Part shown: in pieces, positions 27,367-36,000 of the stretch
Position numbering within the stretch: the first letter of the stretch is position 1
Layout of the letters: each line of letters starts with the position of its first letter
Origin: a bacterium
Lineage (GTDB): Bacteria; Vulcanimicrobiota; Vulcanimicrobiia; Vulcanimicrobiales; Vulcanimicrobiaceae
NCBI GenBank assembly: GCA_021805775.1
Contig: JAJZED010000008.1
Coordinates: 75,013 to 139,012, forward strand
Reading direction: 5' to 3'
DNA length: 64,000 nucleotides
Notes under the pieces: generated by a model
What the model was told of the DNA's origin: nothing
The model's input: only the letters and a program-made list of their open reading frames with translations
The model's database searches: none
Translations under genes and position numbers: made by a program

Positions 27367-27618
27367 ATGTCAACCCCAACGAAAGTGAAGCGCGCGACCA
27401 AAGATCGCCGCCCCAAGAAAAAACCGTGCTCGCTCTGCATCGAGAAAGCGGTCGACGTCGTCTATCGCGACGTGAGCCGCCTGCGCAAGTACGTCTCGGA
27501 GCGCGGGAAGATCGTTCCGCGCCGTATCTCCGGCGCATGTTCGAAGCATCAGCGCATGGTCACCGTCGCGGTAAAACGCGCGCGCGTTATCGCCTTCCTT
27601 CCCTTCGTTGCGGAGTAG
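27367..27618 (+). CDS. rpsR: 30S ribosomal protein S18
   Basis: The 83-residue basic protein contains the S18 signature KYVSERGKIVPRRISGACSKHQR. A CSLC pair near residue 21 and Cys/His in ACSKH suggest the zinc-binding form of S18. It binds S6 and 16S rRNA. ATG 27367 follows an AAAGG-type ribosome site. It is separated from rpsF-ssb by 20 kb of other genes, unlike the usual adjacent arrangement. Confidence 0.96.
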   Translation: MSTPTKVKRATKDRRPKKKPCSLCIEKAVDVVYRDVSRLRKYVSERGKIVPRRISGACSKHQRMVTVAVKRARVIAFLPFVAE

Positions 27619-27629
27619 GCGGAGACGTA

Positions 27630-28076
27630 GTGAAAGTTATTCTCTCCCAGGATATAAAGTCGCTCGGTAAAACCGGCGATGTCGTCGAGGTTGCCGAGGG
27701 TTACGGCCGCAACTACCTGCTGCCGCGCGGCCTCGCCGCCGAGGCGAGCAAAGGGGCGATCGCGCAACTCGGGCAGCAACGCGCCGCCGCCGCCAAACGC
27801 GAAGCGAGTGCGCTCGCCGATGCCGAGGCGCTCGCGCAGCGGATCTCCGAAGCGAAGATCGCGGTCCCGGCAAAAGCCGGCGGCAACGGCAAGCTCTTCG
27901 GCGCGGTCACCAATGCCGATATCGCCGAAGCGCTCGAACGCGAGCTCGCGGTCGCCGTCGACAAGCACAAGATCGAGATCAAGGCGCAGATCAAGGCGCT
28001 CGGGTCCTACCCGGTGGAAATTAAGTTGCATCGCAACGTCACCGCGAAGGGCACCGTGAGCGTCGTCGCGGCCTAA
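27630..28076 (+). CDS. rplI: 50S ribosomal protein L9
   Basis: This is a 148-residue L9. It has the N-terminal domain VKVILSQDIKSLGKTGDVVE and the GYGRNYLLPRGLA RNA-binding loop, the long connecting helix, and a C-terminal domain with KLFGAVTNADIAEAL. The start is GTG 27630 with GGCGGAGA upstream, 11 bp after the rpsR stop; the longer frame from 27426 overlaps rpsR and is not used. Co-transcription with rpsR is likely. Confidence 0.96.
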   Translation: MKVILSQDIKSLGKTGDVVEVAEGYGRNYLLPRGLAAEASKGAIAQLGQQRAAAAKREASALADAEALAQRISEAKIAVPAKAGGNGKLFGAVTNADIAEALERELAVAVDKHKIEIKAQIKALGSYPVEIKLHRNVTAKGTVSVVAA

Positions 28077-28092
28077 CCGAAAGCGCAACGAG

Positions 28093-30099
28093 ATGGCGTC
28101 GGGCGCCGACACGCGCACCGAGCGACGCCTCCGCCGGCGCGTTGGTGCCGAAGAAGAGCTGCTGCGCCATGTCGGCGCACTGCTCGATCTTCTCGCCGGA
28201 GCGATCGGGCAAGATCAGGTCGTCCTGCGCGCCGGAAAAGTCAGCGCGCTCAAACTCCTTCGCTCGGCCACGCTGCCCGATCGCCTCTGTGCGCTCGGGC
28301 GCTTGGTCTTCGAGGATCCGACGCTCGAACGCGTCACGACGCGCACCGCACAGCGCAAAGCGATCGCCGAGATCGAAGAGGCGCTCGCCGAGTTGCTCGC
28401 GCAGCGTTCGGTCGAAGATGCGATCGATCGCAAGGTCAACGAAAAAGTCAGCGCGCGCCACCAGAGCTATCTCAACGATCTCAAGATGGAAGCGCTGCGC
28501 GAAGACGGCGGCCCCGAGAGCCCGGCGACGCAAGCGAAACTCGCCGAGCTCGACGCACTCTCTTCGCGCAAACTCGCGATCGATGCGATGGCGCGCCTGC
28601 GCCCGGCGCATCTGCGCGATCTCGTCGGGCAAGATGAAGCGGTCGCCGCGCTCATCGCGAAAATCTCCTCGCCCTATCCGCAGCACGTCATTCTCTACGG
28701 CCCCCCGGGGGTAGGGAAGACGACCGCCGCGCGCCTCGCTCTGGAGGCTGCCAAAGCGCGCCCCTATGCGCCGTTTGCAAAAGATGCGCCGTTCGTCGAA
28801 GCAAACGGCACGACGCTGCGCTGGGATCCGCGCGAGACGACCAACCCGCTGCTCGGCAGCGTACACGACCCCATCTATCAGGGGAGCCGTCGGGAATTTG
28901 CCGAGAGCGGCATACCCGAACCAAAATTAGGGCTCGTTTCGCGCGCGCACGGCGGCGTGCTCTTCATCGACGAGATCGGCGAGCTCGATCCGGTGCTGCA
29001 GACGCGGTTGCTGAAAGTCCTCGAAGACAAACGCGTGCATTTCGAATCGTCGTATTTCGACGAGAGCGCGCCGAACGTGCCGGAGTATATCAAGCGCCTC
29101 TTTCGCGAAGGCGCGCCCGCCGATTTTATTTTGATCGGTGCAACGACGCGCGAGCCCGACGAGATCGACCCGGCGATTCGTTCGCGCTGCGCCGAGCTCT
29201 ATTTTTCGCCGCTCACCCAGAACCAAATCGTCACCATCGCGCAGGCCGCGATGCGTCGGCTCGGCGCGACCGCCGCGCGCGGCATCGCGCAGCAGATCGC
29301 GACCTACACCATCGAGGGGCGCAAAGCGGTGCAACTCGTCGCCGATGCGTACGGCGTCGCGCTCGCGCGCAGTAGCGCCGGAAAGCGGCGCGCCGAAGCG
29401 CTCCCCGCGCACGTCACCATCACGCAGGACGATCTGCAGGCGGTCCTACGCAGCGGGCGATTCGTCGCCCATACGCCGGCGCGCGCACGCGCGCGGCGTG
29501 AGATCGGCAAGGCCTTCGGCTTAGGCGTGCTCCACCACGTCGGCAGCTTGATCGAGATCGAGGCGCTCGCCTTTCCCGCCTCGGCGCCCGGGAAGGGGAG
29601 CGTGCGCTTCAACGAGACCGCCGGGACGATGGCACGCGATTCGGTCTTCAACGCGGGCAGCGTGCTGCGCTCGTTGCTCGGCACCGACCCCGCCGATTTC
29701 GACTTGCACGTCAACGTGATCGGCGGTGGGAACATCGACGGCCCCTCGGCGGGGCTCGCGATTCTGCTCGCGCTCTACTCCGCACTCGCGCGCGTGCCGT
29801 TGCCGCAAGATGTCGCGGTTACCGGCGAACTTTCGCTTGCGGGGAAGGTGCGCGGCGTCGGTGGGGTGGTCGAGAAGCTCTATGCGGCACGGCAAGCGGG
29901 GATGCGCGCGATCGTGCTGCCCGCCGAGAACGCGCGCGAGATCGACGCGCGGCTCTCGGGAATCGAGGTCGTTGCGGCGCACGACGTCGGCGAGGTGCTG
30001 CGCGCCCTTCGCATCAAACGCGCGCCGAAGTTGTTCGCAACAAAAAGCCCCGTTTCGATTAAGACTCGCAAGCGTTCCACAGGCCCGCGCGGGAACTAG
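28093..30099 (+). CDS. lonC: ATP-dependent Lon-type protease (LonC-like)
   Basis: The 668-residue AAA+ serine protease has Walker A GPPGVGKTT at about residue 203 and Walker B GGVLFIDEIGELD near 290. The Lon proteolytic domain has the catalytic Ser in DGPSAGL at about 552 and Lys in GGVVEKLY at about 595, the correct 43-residue spacing. The N-terminal Lon substrate domain is replaced by a helical segment, as in LonB/LonC proteins. It degrades damaged or regulatory proteins. It sits between rplI and dnaB with short gaps (16 and 6 bp), suggesting one operon. Confidence 0.88.
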   Translation: MASGADTRTERRLRRRVGAEEELLRHVGALLDLLAGAIGQDQVVLRAGKVSALKLLRSATLPDRLCALGRLVFEDPTLERVTTRTAQRKAIAEIEEALAELLAQRSVEDAIDRKVNEKVSARHQSYLNDLKMEALREDGGPESPATQAKLAELDALSSRKLAIDAMARLRPAHLRDLVGQDEAVAALIAKISSPYPQHVILYGPPGVGKTTAARLALEAAKARPYAPFAKDAPFVEANGTTLRWDPRETTNPLLGSVHDPIYQGSRREFAESGIPEPKLGLVSRAHGGVLFIDEIGELDPVLQTRLLKVLEDKRVHFESSYFDESAPNVPEYIKRLFREGAPADFILIGATTREPDEIDPAIRSRCAELYFSPLTQNQIVTIAQAAMRRLGATAARGIAQQIATYTIEGRKAVQLVADAYGVALARSSAGKRRAEALPAHVTITQDDLQAVLRSGRFVAHTPARARARREIGKAFGLGVLHHVGSLIEIEALAFPASAPGKGSVRFNETAGTMARDSVFNAGSVLRSLLGTDPADFDLHVNVIGGGNIDGPSAGLAILLALYSALARVPLPQDVAVTGELSLAGKVRGVGGVVEKLYAARQAGMRAIVLPAENAREIDARLSGIEVVAAHDVGEVLRALRIKRAPKLFATKSPVSIKTRKRSTGPRGN

Positions 30100-30105
30100 C
30101 AATCC

Positions 30106-31479
30106 ATGAGTTTCGCGCAACCCGATCTCGCTCGAAGCGTCGAGCGCATCCCCCCGCAGAACGTCGACGCCGAGCGCGTCTGTATCGGATCGGTGCTCAT
30201 CGATCGCGAGATTATGGGAACGATCTCGGAGATCGTCCGCGCGAGCGATTTTTACGTGCACGCCCACGAGACGATTTTTTCGGCGCTGCTCGTACTCTAC
30301 GAACGGAACGAACCGCTCGATCGCATCACGCTCGCCGAGGAATTAAAACGTCGCGGCGCGCTCGAACGTGTCGGCGGGCCGGCCTACCTCGGCACGTTGG
30401 TGAATTCGGTGCAGACCGCCGCCTCTGCGGCATACTACGCAAAACTCGTGCGCGAAAAATCGACGCTGCGCTCGCTCATTCACGCCGGCACCGAGATCGT
30501 GCAGACCGGTTTTGAGGCCGAAGAAGATGTCGAAGGAGCGATCGATCGCTCGGAGCAGATGATTTTTTCCATCAGCCAGCGGCAGATGGGCGGCGATTTC
30601 GCACACGTCGGCTCGCTGATGAAACCCGCCCTCGACGAACTCGAAGAGTACTATTATCGGCGCGGCGAGTTGAGCGGTGTCACGACGGGATTCCCGGATA
30701 TCGATGCCGTCACCACCGGCTTTAAGCCGGGGAACTTCGTCATCGTCGCGGCGCGCCCGGGCATGGGGAAGACCTCGTTCGCGCTGAACATGGCAATGGC
30801 GGCGGCACGCGCCGCCGGCCAGCCGGTCGCGTTCTTCTCGCTCGAAATGTCGAATAGCGAGTTGGTCCTGCGCTTGCTTTCGGCGACGGTGCGCATCTCG
30901 ATGCACGATATTCGACGCGGAAATATCGGCGATAAAGATTGGGGTCGCATCCCGAAGGTGATGGACGAACTCGATGCGTTGCCGATCTTTCTCGACGATT
31001 CGGGCGGCTTGAGCGTCAGCGAACTGCGCAGCCGTTGCCGACGTCTCAAAGCGACGCGCGGCCTCGGCGCGGTCTTTGTCGATTACCTGCAGCTCTTACA
31101 CCCCAGTTCGATGCAGCGACAGATGAACCGCAACGAAGAGATCAGCGAGATCTGCCGCACGCTCAAGGTGACGGCAAAGGATCTCGGCGTGCCGGTCATC
31201 GCGCTCGCTCAGCTCAATCGCGGCGTCGAGACGCGCAACGAAAAACGACCGATGCTCGCCGACCTGCGCGACTCGGGCTCGCTGGAGCAGGAGGCGGATT
31301 TCGTCGCCTTCCTCTACCGTGAGGGCTACTACAACAAAGAGGCCGCGGACCCCGAGCTTACCGAGTTCATCATCGCCAAGCACCGGAACGGCCCGACGGG
31401 GAAAGTGAACCTCCGTTTCGAGGCGGAGTACACCCTCTTCCAGCCGTACGGGGACGAGGCGAACTACCCGGCTCCATAG
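30106..31479 (+). CDS. dnaB: Replicative DNA helicase
   Basis: The 457-residue DnaB has the N-terminal helical domain (PPQNVDAERVCIGSVLID) and the RecA-like motor with Walker A ARPGMGKTSFA at about residue 220, FFSLEMS, Walker B VFVDYLQLL and the C-terminal DLRDSGSLEQEADFV. It unwinds DNA at the replication fork. No intein is present. It begins 6 bp after lonC. Confidence 0.97.
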   Translation: MSFAQPDLARSVERIPPQNVDAERVCIGSVLIDREIMGTISEIVRASDFYVHAHETIFSALLVLYERNEPLDRITLAEELKRRGALERVGGPAYLGTLVNSVQTAASAAYYAKLVREKSTLRSLIHAGTEIVQTGFEAEEDVEGAIDRSEQMIFSISQRQMGGDFAHVGSLMKPALDELEEYYYRRGELSGVTTGFPDIDAVTTGFKPGNFVIVAARPGMGKTSFALNMAMAAARAAGQPVAFFSLEMSNSELVLRLLSATVRISMHDIRRGNIGDKDWGRIPKVMDELDALPIFLDDSGGLSVSELRSRCRRLKATRGLGAVFVDYLQLLHPSSMQRQMNRNEEISEICRTLKVTAKDLGVPVIALAQLNRGVETRNEKRPMLADLRDSGSLEQEADFVAFLYREGYYNKEAADPELTEFIIAKHRNGPTGKVNLRFEAEYTLFQPYGDEANYPAP

Positions 31480-31491
31480 AATCGCCCGCCT

Positions 31492-31848
31492 ATGAACGCG
31501 ACGTCTACGATGACGCTCACGCGGTTGGTGCTCGGGGTCTCCGATATTGAGACGTCCGAACGCTTTTACCGCGACGTCCTCGGCCTGCCAACCCAACGCT
31601 CTGCCGATATCGTGACGGTCCGCTGGCCGGCCTTTACGTTGGAACTCAAGGAGCGCCCGCCTTCGGAGCGCGGGAAATTTTCGTTCGGCTTCCAAGCCGG
31701 CGCCGCCGCCGATGTCGACATGTGGGCGCAGCGCCTGCGCGCGGCGCGCGTCGATATCGTTTCGGGGCCGGCAACGCACGGCAACTCGCGCTCGCTGTTC
31801 TGTGTCGATCCCGACAACTACGAAATCGAGATATTTTTCGTCGGTTAA
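31492..31848 (+). CDS. VOC/glyoxalase-superfamily protein
   Basis: The 118-residue single-domain protein has the VOC pattern: LTRLVLGVSDIETSERFYRDVLGL at the start and FCVDPDNYEIEIF at the end. Such proteins are metal-dependent isomerases, dioxygenases or resistance proteins acting as dimers; specific function unknown. The final Glu (YEIEIF) is a usual metal ligand. Its stop overlaps by 4 bp the stop of the convergent gene. Confidence 0.85.
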   Translation: MNATSTMTLTRLVLGVSDIETSERFYRDVLGLPTQRSADIVTVRWPAFTLELKERPPSERGKFSFGFQAGAAADVDMWAQRLRAARVDIVSGPATHGNSRSLFCVDPDNYEIEIFFVG

Positions 31849-32255
31849 GGCGTGTCGTCGCTGCGAAGCGTCGTAAAAAAGCTCTGCGCCGTGTCGCGCA
31901 GGACGTCGAGAATCCGCTCCACGTGCTGCTGGATCTCGTCGCCGGTTGCCGCGAGCGTCTCGATGGTAAACAGCACGTCGCGCTCCTCTTCCCAAACGGC
32001 GACTTTCACGAGCTTCTTGCGCGCGTTTAATTTATTGGCAAGTTCTATCGCTTCGGCGAATTCTACGTCGTCGGGGAGCGTCCACCCCGATCCGATCATC
32101 ACAAAAGTCGGGTCGTCGCGATACGCGATTGCAAAAAAGCGTGCGCCCTCGCTCTTGAAAGAGACGCGGAAGGAATCCTCATCGTCGTCACGGTCGTGAA
32201 GGAGCCATTCCTCGTCGAGCGCCGCCTCGATTCCGCGTACGACTTCTTCAATCAC
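31845..32255 (-). CDS. YbjN-like small protein (second of pair)
   Basis: The 136-residue acidic protein starts with GTG at 32255 overlapping the previous stop (GTGA), with AGAGG about 6 nt upstream. The alternating strands and helices (FRVSFKSEGARFFAIAYRDD, KLVKVAVWEEERDVLFTIET) resemble the YbjN / type-III-chaperone-like fold. It shares this look with the upstream 155-residue protein. Function unknown; a chaperone or sensory role is possible. Confidence 0.6.
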   Translation of the reverse strand: MIEEVVRGIEAALDEEWLLHDRDDDEDSFRVSFKSEGARFFAIAYRDDPTFVMIGSGWTLPDDVEFAEAIELANKLNARKKLVKVAVWEEERDVLFTIETLAATGDEIQQHVERILDVLRDTAQSFFTTLRSDDTP

Positions 32256-32719
32256 TGGCTGCCTCTCATGAATGCATCGATGAATTTTTCCGCCGCCGAT
32301 TTGCTCTCGGTTCGGTCGAGGATACGCGCGACGGCACTCGCCCCGCTCTCGCGCACCAGCTCGACGAGCTTCCAAAAATGTTGCATAAACTCTTCGGGCG
32401 AGCTGGCAAACTGTTCGACCGCTGCAACGATGCCGGCCCGATCCTGCGAAGGGTAGAATTTTACGGCCTTCATCGATTCTTGCAGTTCGAGCAGCAGCGC
32501 GGCGTTCTGTTTCGCATCGCGCGCCCACGCCGGCAGTTCGTGCATCGCTGCGACGACGTAGAATGTTTCGTCGTCTTCGCTCACCGATACCCAAATTTGC
32601 TGGCCGCGCGCGCGAAGCGATATCGCCGCAACGTCGGCATTCTCACCGTGAATGTCGATGGTGGTGCGGTGCCCTTCGTCGGCGATAAAACGAGCGATCC
32701 GGTCGCGCAGGAACTCCAT
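32252..32719 (-). CDS. YbjN-like small protein (first of pair)
   Basis: The 155-residue protein has the pattern of an N-terminal helix, a five-strand sheet (TTIDIHGENADVAAISL, QIWVSVSEDDETFYVVAA) and C-terminal helices, resembling YbjN-like proteins. It follows the gamma-carbonic anhydrase-like gene by 5 bp and is coupled to the next gene. No catalytic residues can be named. Confidence 0.6.
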   Translation of the reverse strand: MEFLRDRIARFIADEGHRTTIDIHGENADVAAISLRARGQQIWVSVSEDDETFYVVAAMHELPAWARDAKQNAALLLELQESMKAVKFYPSQDRAGIVAAVEQFASSPEEFMQHFWKLVELVRESGASAVARILDRTESKSAAEKFIDAFMRGSQ

Positions 32720-32724
32720 CGCGC

Positions 32725-33261
32725 CTACGGTCGTACCTCGTGCGCATCGGGCGCGCCGATGCCTTCGGCGCGGTAAGCGCGCGTCAGTTGAATGTATTCA
32801 TCCGAGGCGATCTCGATCCAGCGCCGCGCCTCGCCTTCGATTGCTTTTTTAATTTTTGCCGGTGCGCCGGCAACCAAAACGTTCGCCGGTACGACGACGC
32901 GCTCGCCGACGACGCTGCCGGCAGCAACGAGCGAGCCGCGCCCGATGGCGCAACCATTAAGCAACACGGCATTGCTGCCGATGAGCGCTTTTGATTCGAT
33001 CGTGCAATCTTCCATCACCGCGGCATGGCCGATGGTGACGTCGTCGCCGATATTCGTGGCGATGGTGACGTGAATGACCGCATTATCCTGAATGGAGGTG
33101 CGCGCTCCGACGCGGATCGGGCCGTTGTCGCCGCGCAAAACGGCGCCGAACCAAATACTCGATTCGGGGCCAACCTCGACGTCGCCGATCAGAACGGCGG
33201 TAGGGGCGACGAAGGCCGACGGATCGACCCGCGGCGTCTTGCCGCGAAAGGTTACCAGCAT
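32725..33261 (-). CDS. Gamma-carbonic anhydrase-like hexapeptide-repeat protein, one zinc ligand apparently missing
   Basis: The 178-residue left-handed beta-helix protein has hexapeptide repeats (IGDVEV, IGSNAV) and the family landmarks RGDNGPIRVG, SIQDNAVIHV and TIGHAAV. Gamma carbonic anhydrases need three His: here His is present in VIHV and in IGHAAV, but the third position, normally H in the GHGxxLHGC loop, reads M-E-D-C. The protein may therefore be an inactive homologue or use another ligand. A short C-terminal helix follows, as usual. Confidence 0.8.
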   Translation of the reverse strand: MLVTFRGKTPRVDPSAFVAPTAVLIGDVEVGPESSIWFGAVLRGDNGPIRVGARTSIQDNAVIHVTIATNIGDDVTIGHAAVMEDCTIESKALIGSNAVLLNGCAIGRGSLVAAGSVVGERVVVPANVLVAGAPAKIKKAIEGEARRWIEIASDEYIQLTRAYRAEGIGAPDAHEVRP

Positions 33262-33303
33262 GCCGACGAGGCTTCGTTTTCAGCCGGGGAGAACCCCGCA
33301 ACT

Positions 33304-34236
33304 ATGCCGATGATGACACCGCCGCCCGTCGTTGCGGTCTCGACCAAAGTGCTGGTGCCCGGGAAGGGTTATTACGACTATTTTACCGCCGACGGGAAGC
33401 GCCGACGCATCTATGCGGCGCACTCCGGAGCGCGCGATCTCGTCGTCATCGACGCCGACAGCAAGCGGGTGCTACGCACGGTGCGCGTCGGTCCCTTGCA
33501 CGGCGTTGCGGTGAACCCCGCGAACGGTCGCGTCTTTACCGGCAACGGAACCGACAAGAGCGTGAGCGAGGTCGACCCGGTCGCCGGGCGCGTTTTGCGC
33601 ACGGTAAAGGTCGGCGGCCCCGTCGATGCAATCGCATTCGATCCGGCGACGCAGCACATTTATGCCGACGAAGATGACGGCTCGCACGTGTATATTATCG
33701 ACGCGCGTTCGATGAAATTGCTGAAGACGCTGAAATTGCCGGCAAAGAAACTCGAATATCTCGCGGTGAATCCGCGCACGCATACGCTCTATCAAAATCT
33801 TACCGACCTGCGGGCGATCGCCGCGATCGATCCAAAGAGCTTCGCGGTCAAGCGAATCATGAAGACGCCGTTACTCGAGGGCAATCATCCGTTGATTTTC
33901 GATGCGGCCGATAACGCGTTAATCGATGTCGGCGAGAACGGCAAGCTCGGCGTCTATTCGACGCAAGGCAAGCTGCTGCACGAGGCAAATTTTCCGGGCG
34001 GGGTCGACCAATGCAGTTTCAGCGCGCGGCGCCGGTTGCTTGCGTGTTTTGGTACCTCGCTCACGCTTTTCTCGATACGCGCCGGTGGAACGCCGGTATT
34101 GATCGGGCAGAAAAAAATCGCACGCGGCATGCACACGGGCACCATCGATCCGCAAACCGGCGATATCTGGGTGGGCTGGCCGGAAGGCGATCGTTCCTAC
34201 GTCGAAGCCTTCCGCCTCGCCCCGCCGAAGCCGTAA
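33304..34236 (+). CDS. YncE-type beta-propeller protein
   Basis: The 310-residue protein starts at ATG 33304 (GGGGAG about 10 nt upstream). It has repeated blades ending in short signatures such as VVIDADSKRVLRTV, VAVNPANGRVFTGN, IAFDPATQHIYADE and IDPQTGDIWVGW, typical of YncE/NHL-like propellers. Such proteins bind ligands or other proteins, often outside the cell. No signal peptide can be seen. The upstream in-frame extension to 33025 overlaps the divergent carbonic anhydrase gene and is rejected. Confidence 0.72.
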   Translation: MPMMTPPPVVAVSTKVLVPGKGYYDYFTADGKRRRIYAAHSGARDLVVIDADSKRVLRTVRVGPLHGVAVNPANGRVFTGNGTDKSVSEVDPVAGRVLRTVKVGGPVDAIAFDPATQHIYADEDDGSHVYIIDARSMKLLKTLKLPAKKLEYLAVNPRTHTLYQNLTDLRAIAAIDPKSFAVKRIMKTPLLEGNHPLIFDAADNALIDVGENGKLGVYSTQGKLLHEANFPGGVDQCSFSARRRLLACFGTSLTLFSIRAGGTPVLIGQKKIARGMHTGTIDPQTGDIWVGWPEGDRSYVEAFRLAPPKP

Positions 34237-34237
34237 C

Positions 34238-34498
34238 GTGGCAGCGCATCGCCACCAGACCCCGTTACGGGGCGTCCGGGCGACCCCGAAGACCAAACCG
34301 GAGGGCGACCCTGCGTACGGCCCGATGAACCGCCGCTACATCGGCGTGCCCGGGCACATCCACGAGGTCGTCGAGATTGAAGGCAAGCAATTGGCAAAGG
34401 TCGGCTTCGACGACCGGAAGATCGTCTATTATCTGCTAGACGACCTGGATCTCGACGAGCGCGCGCAGCGGGGAACCTTCCACGACCGGGAGGGCTAA
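34238..34498 (+). CDS. Small conserved-looking protein, possibly HypC-like beta-barrel
   Basis: The 86-residue frame starts GTG 34238; ATG 34325 is an alternative start giving MNRRYIGVPGHIHEVVEIEG. The core (VPGHIHEVVEIEGKQLAKVG) has the spacing of small HypC/HupF-like barrels, but the usual MCLAIPG is not present, so this is weak. There is no signal peptide. It sits 1 bp after the propeller gene, 40 bp before the tRNA. Confidence 0.5.
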   Translation: MAAHRHQTPLRGVRATPKTKPEGDPAYGPMNRRYIGVPGHIHEVVEIEGKQLAKVGFDDRKIVYYLLDDLDLDERAQRGTFHDREG

Positions 34499-34538
34499 CG
34501 CGCGGGTCGCGCAGAATAGCCGGGCTCGGTCCCCACGT

Positions 34539-34614
34539 GCCGACGTAGCTCAGTTGGTAGAGCAGCTGATTCGTAATCAGCAGGTCAGCGGTTCGAGTCC
34601 GCTCGTCGGCTCCA
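34539..34614 (+). tRNA. tRNA-Thr (anticodon CGU)
   Basis: The acceptor stem GCCGACG pairs with CGTCGGC. The D arm is GCTCAGTTGGTAGAGC, the anticodon arm CTGAT-tCGTaa-ATCAG has anticodon CGT at 34572-34574, and the T arm contains GGTTCGAGTCC. CCA is encoded. An integrase gene begins its 3' end 66 bp downstream, as expected for integration at a tRNA 3' end. Confidence 0.97.
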
Positions 34615-34619
34615 GAAAA

Positions 34620-34665
34620 AGCCCGTCAAATCTAGCGTTTGGCGGATTTGTCTTTTCGGGCCATA
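34620..34665 (+). terminator. Possible hairpin structure after tRNA-Thr
   Basis: GCCCG and CGGGC bracket an inner inverted pair (CAAATC/GATTTG), followed within a few bases by an A-rich rather than T-rich tract. It may be the tRNA transcript's end structure or part of the integration junction. Weak. Confidence 0.3.
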
Positions 34666-34680
34666 AAAAAAAGTCACCAT

Positions 34681-35898
34681 TTAGTCACATTTAGGCTGGG
34701 CCTCGGTGCCGATACCGTCGGCGTCCGCTTGGGCGCTCACTCCGGCATCAAGGAGCTGCATTCCCAGGGTCGCGACGGCGTTGCGGTGGGCCTGTCCAAC
34801 CTGGCTCGTATAGTGCTCGGTCATGGTGAGACTGCTATGGCGGAGCGATTGCTGGAGCACGCGCGTGCTCGTGCCGGCGTTAGCAAGCCAGGAGCCGTAA
34901 CTATGGCGAAGATCGTGCAGACGAACCCGAGGAAGGCCCGAGGCACGGATGCATTGCATGGCGATCTTGCTCAGTCGGTCGGGGTGTGACCAGCCTCCTT
35001 CGGTGTCGAGAACGGGGGTCTCGGCGGTGACGTTCCCGAGACGCGCTTCTTGCCGAGTGCGCCACTCCTGCAGCGCTTGCACGAGGACCTCGGGAATCGC
35101 GAGGATGGCGACCTTTTTCCCCTTGGGTTCTTTCATGCCGATACCGGTACCGTCCCGCCGCACCTCGATTGCATGGCGAACGGTAATCGTCGCATTGTGC
35201 AGGTCGACATCGCCCCACTGCAACGCGCAAAGTTCGCCGCGCCGAAGGCCGGCCGCAGCGGCGAGTAGGAAATGGAGCGAGAGATCGTCACCGGGCCACG
35301 TGCGTGCGAAGTGCAATAATTGAGCGAAGCGATCGATCGGAAGAACCCTCGCTTCATACTCTTCCAAGCGTGGCAATTCAACGAACTCCGCCGGATTGGT
35401 AGCGAGCGCGCGGACCCGTACTCCGTAATTGCAAAGCCCCCGCATGACCATGACGATGTATCGCAGTGTGCGGTTGGAAAGCGAGGCCGGTGCCGTATCG
35501 CTGCGCTTGCGGTGATCGCGTCGTTGTGCGACGCGCCAGATGCTGAGGGCGCGTTCGACATGTTCAGGGCTAAGGGAGCGCAATGTAAAGTGCCCGAGTT
35601 GCGGTCGAATGAACGATTCGACGATGTCGACATAGCTTGCGTAGGTCCGATGTGAGCACGCCTTGAGTTTGCTCGACAGCCAGCGATCGGCGAGCGCTCC
35701 GAGCGTTTCGCGTCCGCGTGTGACGATGGCACCGTTCCGGCGTTCGGCGCGCAGCGCATCAATTTTTTCGCGTAGATCGCGTTTCGTGCTTGCAGTAACG
35801 CGGCGTTGCACACGCTGGCCATGTGGGTCGCGCCCGAGATCGACGACGCTCTGATAGACCGTGCCTTTGCGCTTCCGTGAAATTTCTTTGATGCTCAT
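34681..35898 (-). CDS. Tyrosine-type site-specific integrase
   Basis: The 405-residue phage/island integrase has an N-terminal arm-binding region, a core-binding SAM-like domain (LSSKLKACSHRTYASYVD) and a catalytic domain. Catalytic motifs are GLRRGELCALQWGD (Arg), HDLRHSYGSWL (His-x-x-Arg) and LRHSSLTMTEHYTS (Tyr). ATG 35898 has GGAG 7 nt upstream; TTG 35910 is in frame. Its 3' end faces the tRNA-Thr, the usual layout for integration into a tRNA. It looks intact and defines the left boundary of the accessory region. Confidence 0.95.
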   Translation of the reverse strand: MSIKEISRKRKGTVYQSVVDLGRDPHGQRVQRRVTASTKRDLREKIDALRAERRNGAIVTRGRETLGALADRWLSSKLKACSHRTYASYVDIVESFIRPQLGHFTLRSLSPEHVERALSIWRVAQRRDHRKRSDTAPASLSNRTLRYIVMVMRGLCNYGVRVRALATNPAEFVELPRLEEYEARVLPIDRFAQLLHFARTWPGDDLSLHFLLAAAAGLRRGELCALQWGDVDLHNATITVRHAIEVRRDGTGIGMKEPKGKKVAILAIPEVLVQALQEWRTRQEARLGNVTAETPVLDTEGGWSHPDRLSKIAMQCIRASGLPRVRLHDLRHSYGSWLANAGTSTRVLQQSLRHSSLTMTEHYTSQVGQAHRNAVATLGMQLLDAGVSAQADADGIGTEAQPKCD

Positions 35899-36000
35899 AA
35901 AGCGCTCCAAGAACGCGAGCGGCGAGAACGTGGTGTCGACACCGGAGGAGGATCATGCCAGGGAAGGGTGGTTGCTGTCAATTGGCTCGTGCGGGACGGG

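Noticed and set aside
33025..33303. N-terminal extension of the YncE-like protein
   Set aside because: Antisense to the carbonic anhydrase-like gene; ATG 33304 is preceded by a ribosome site.
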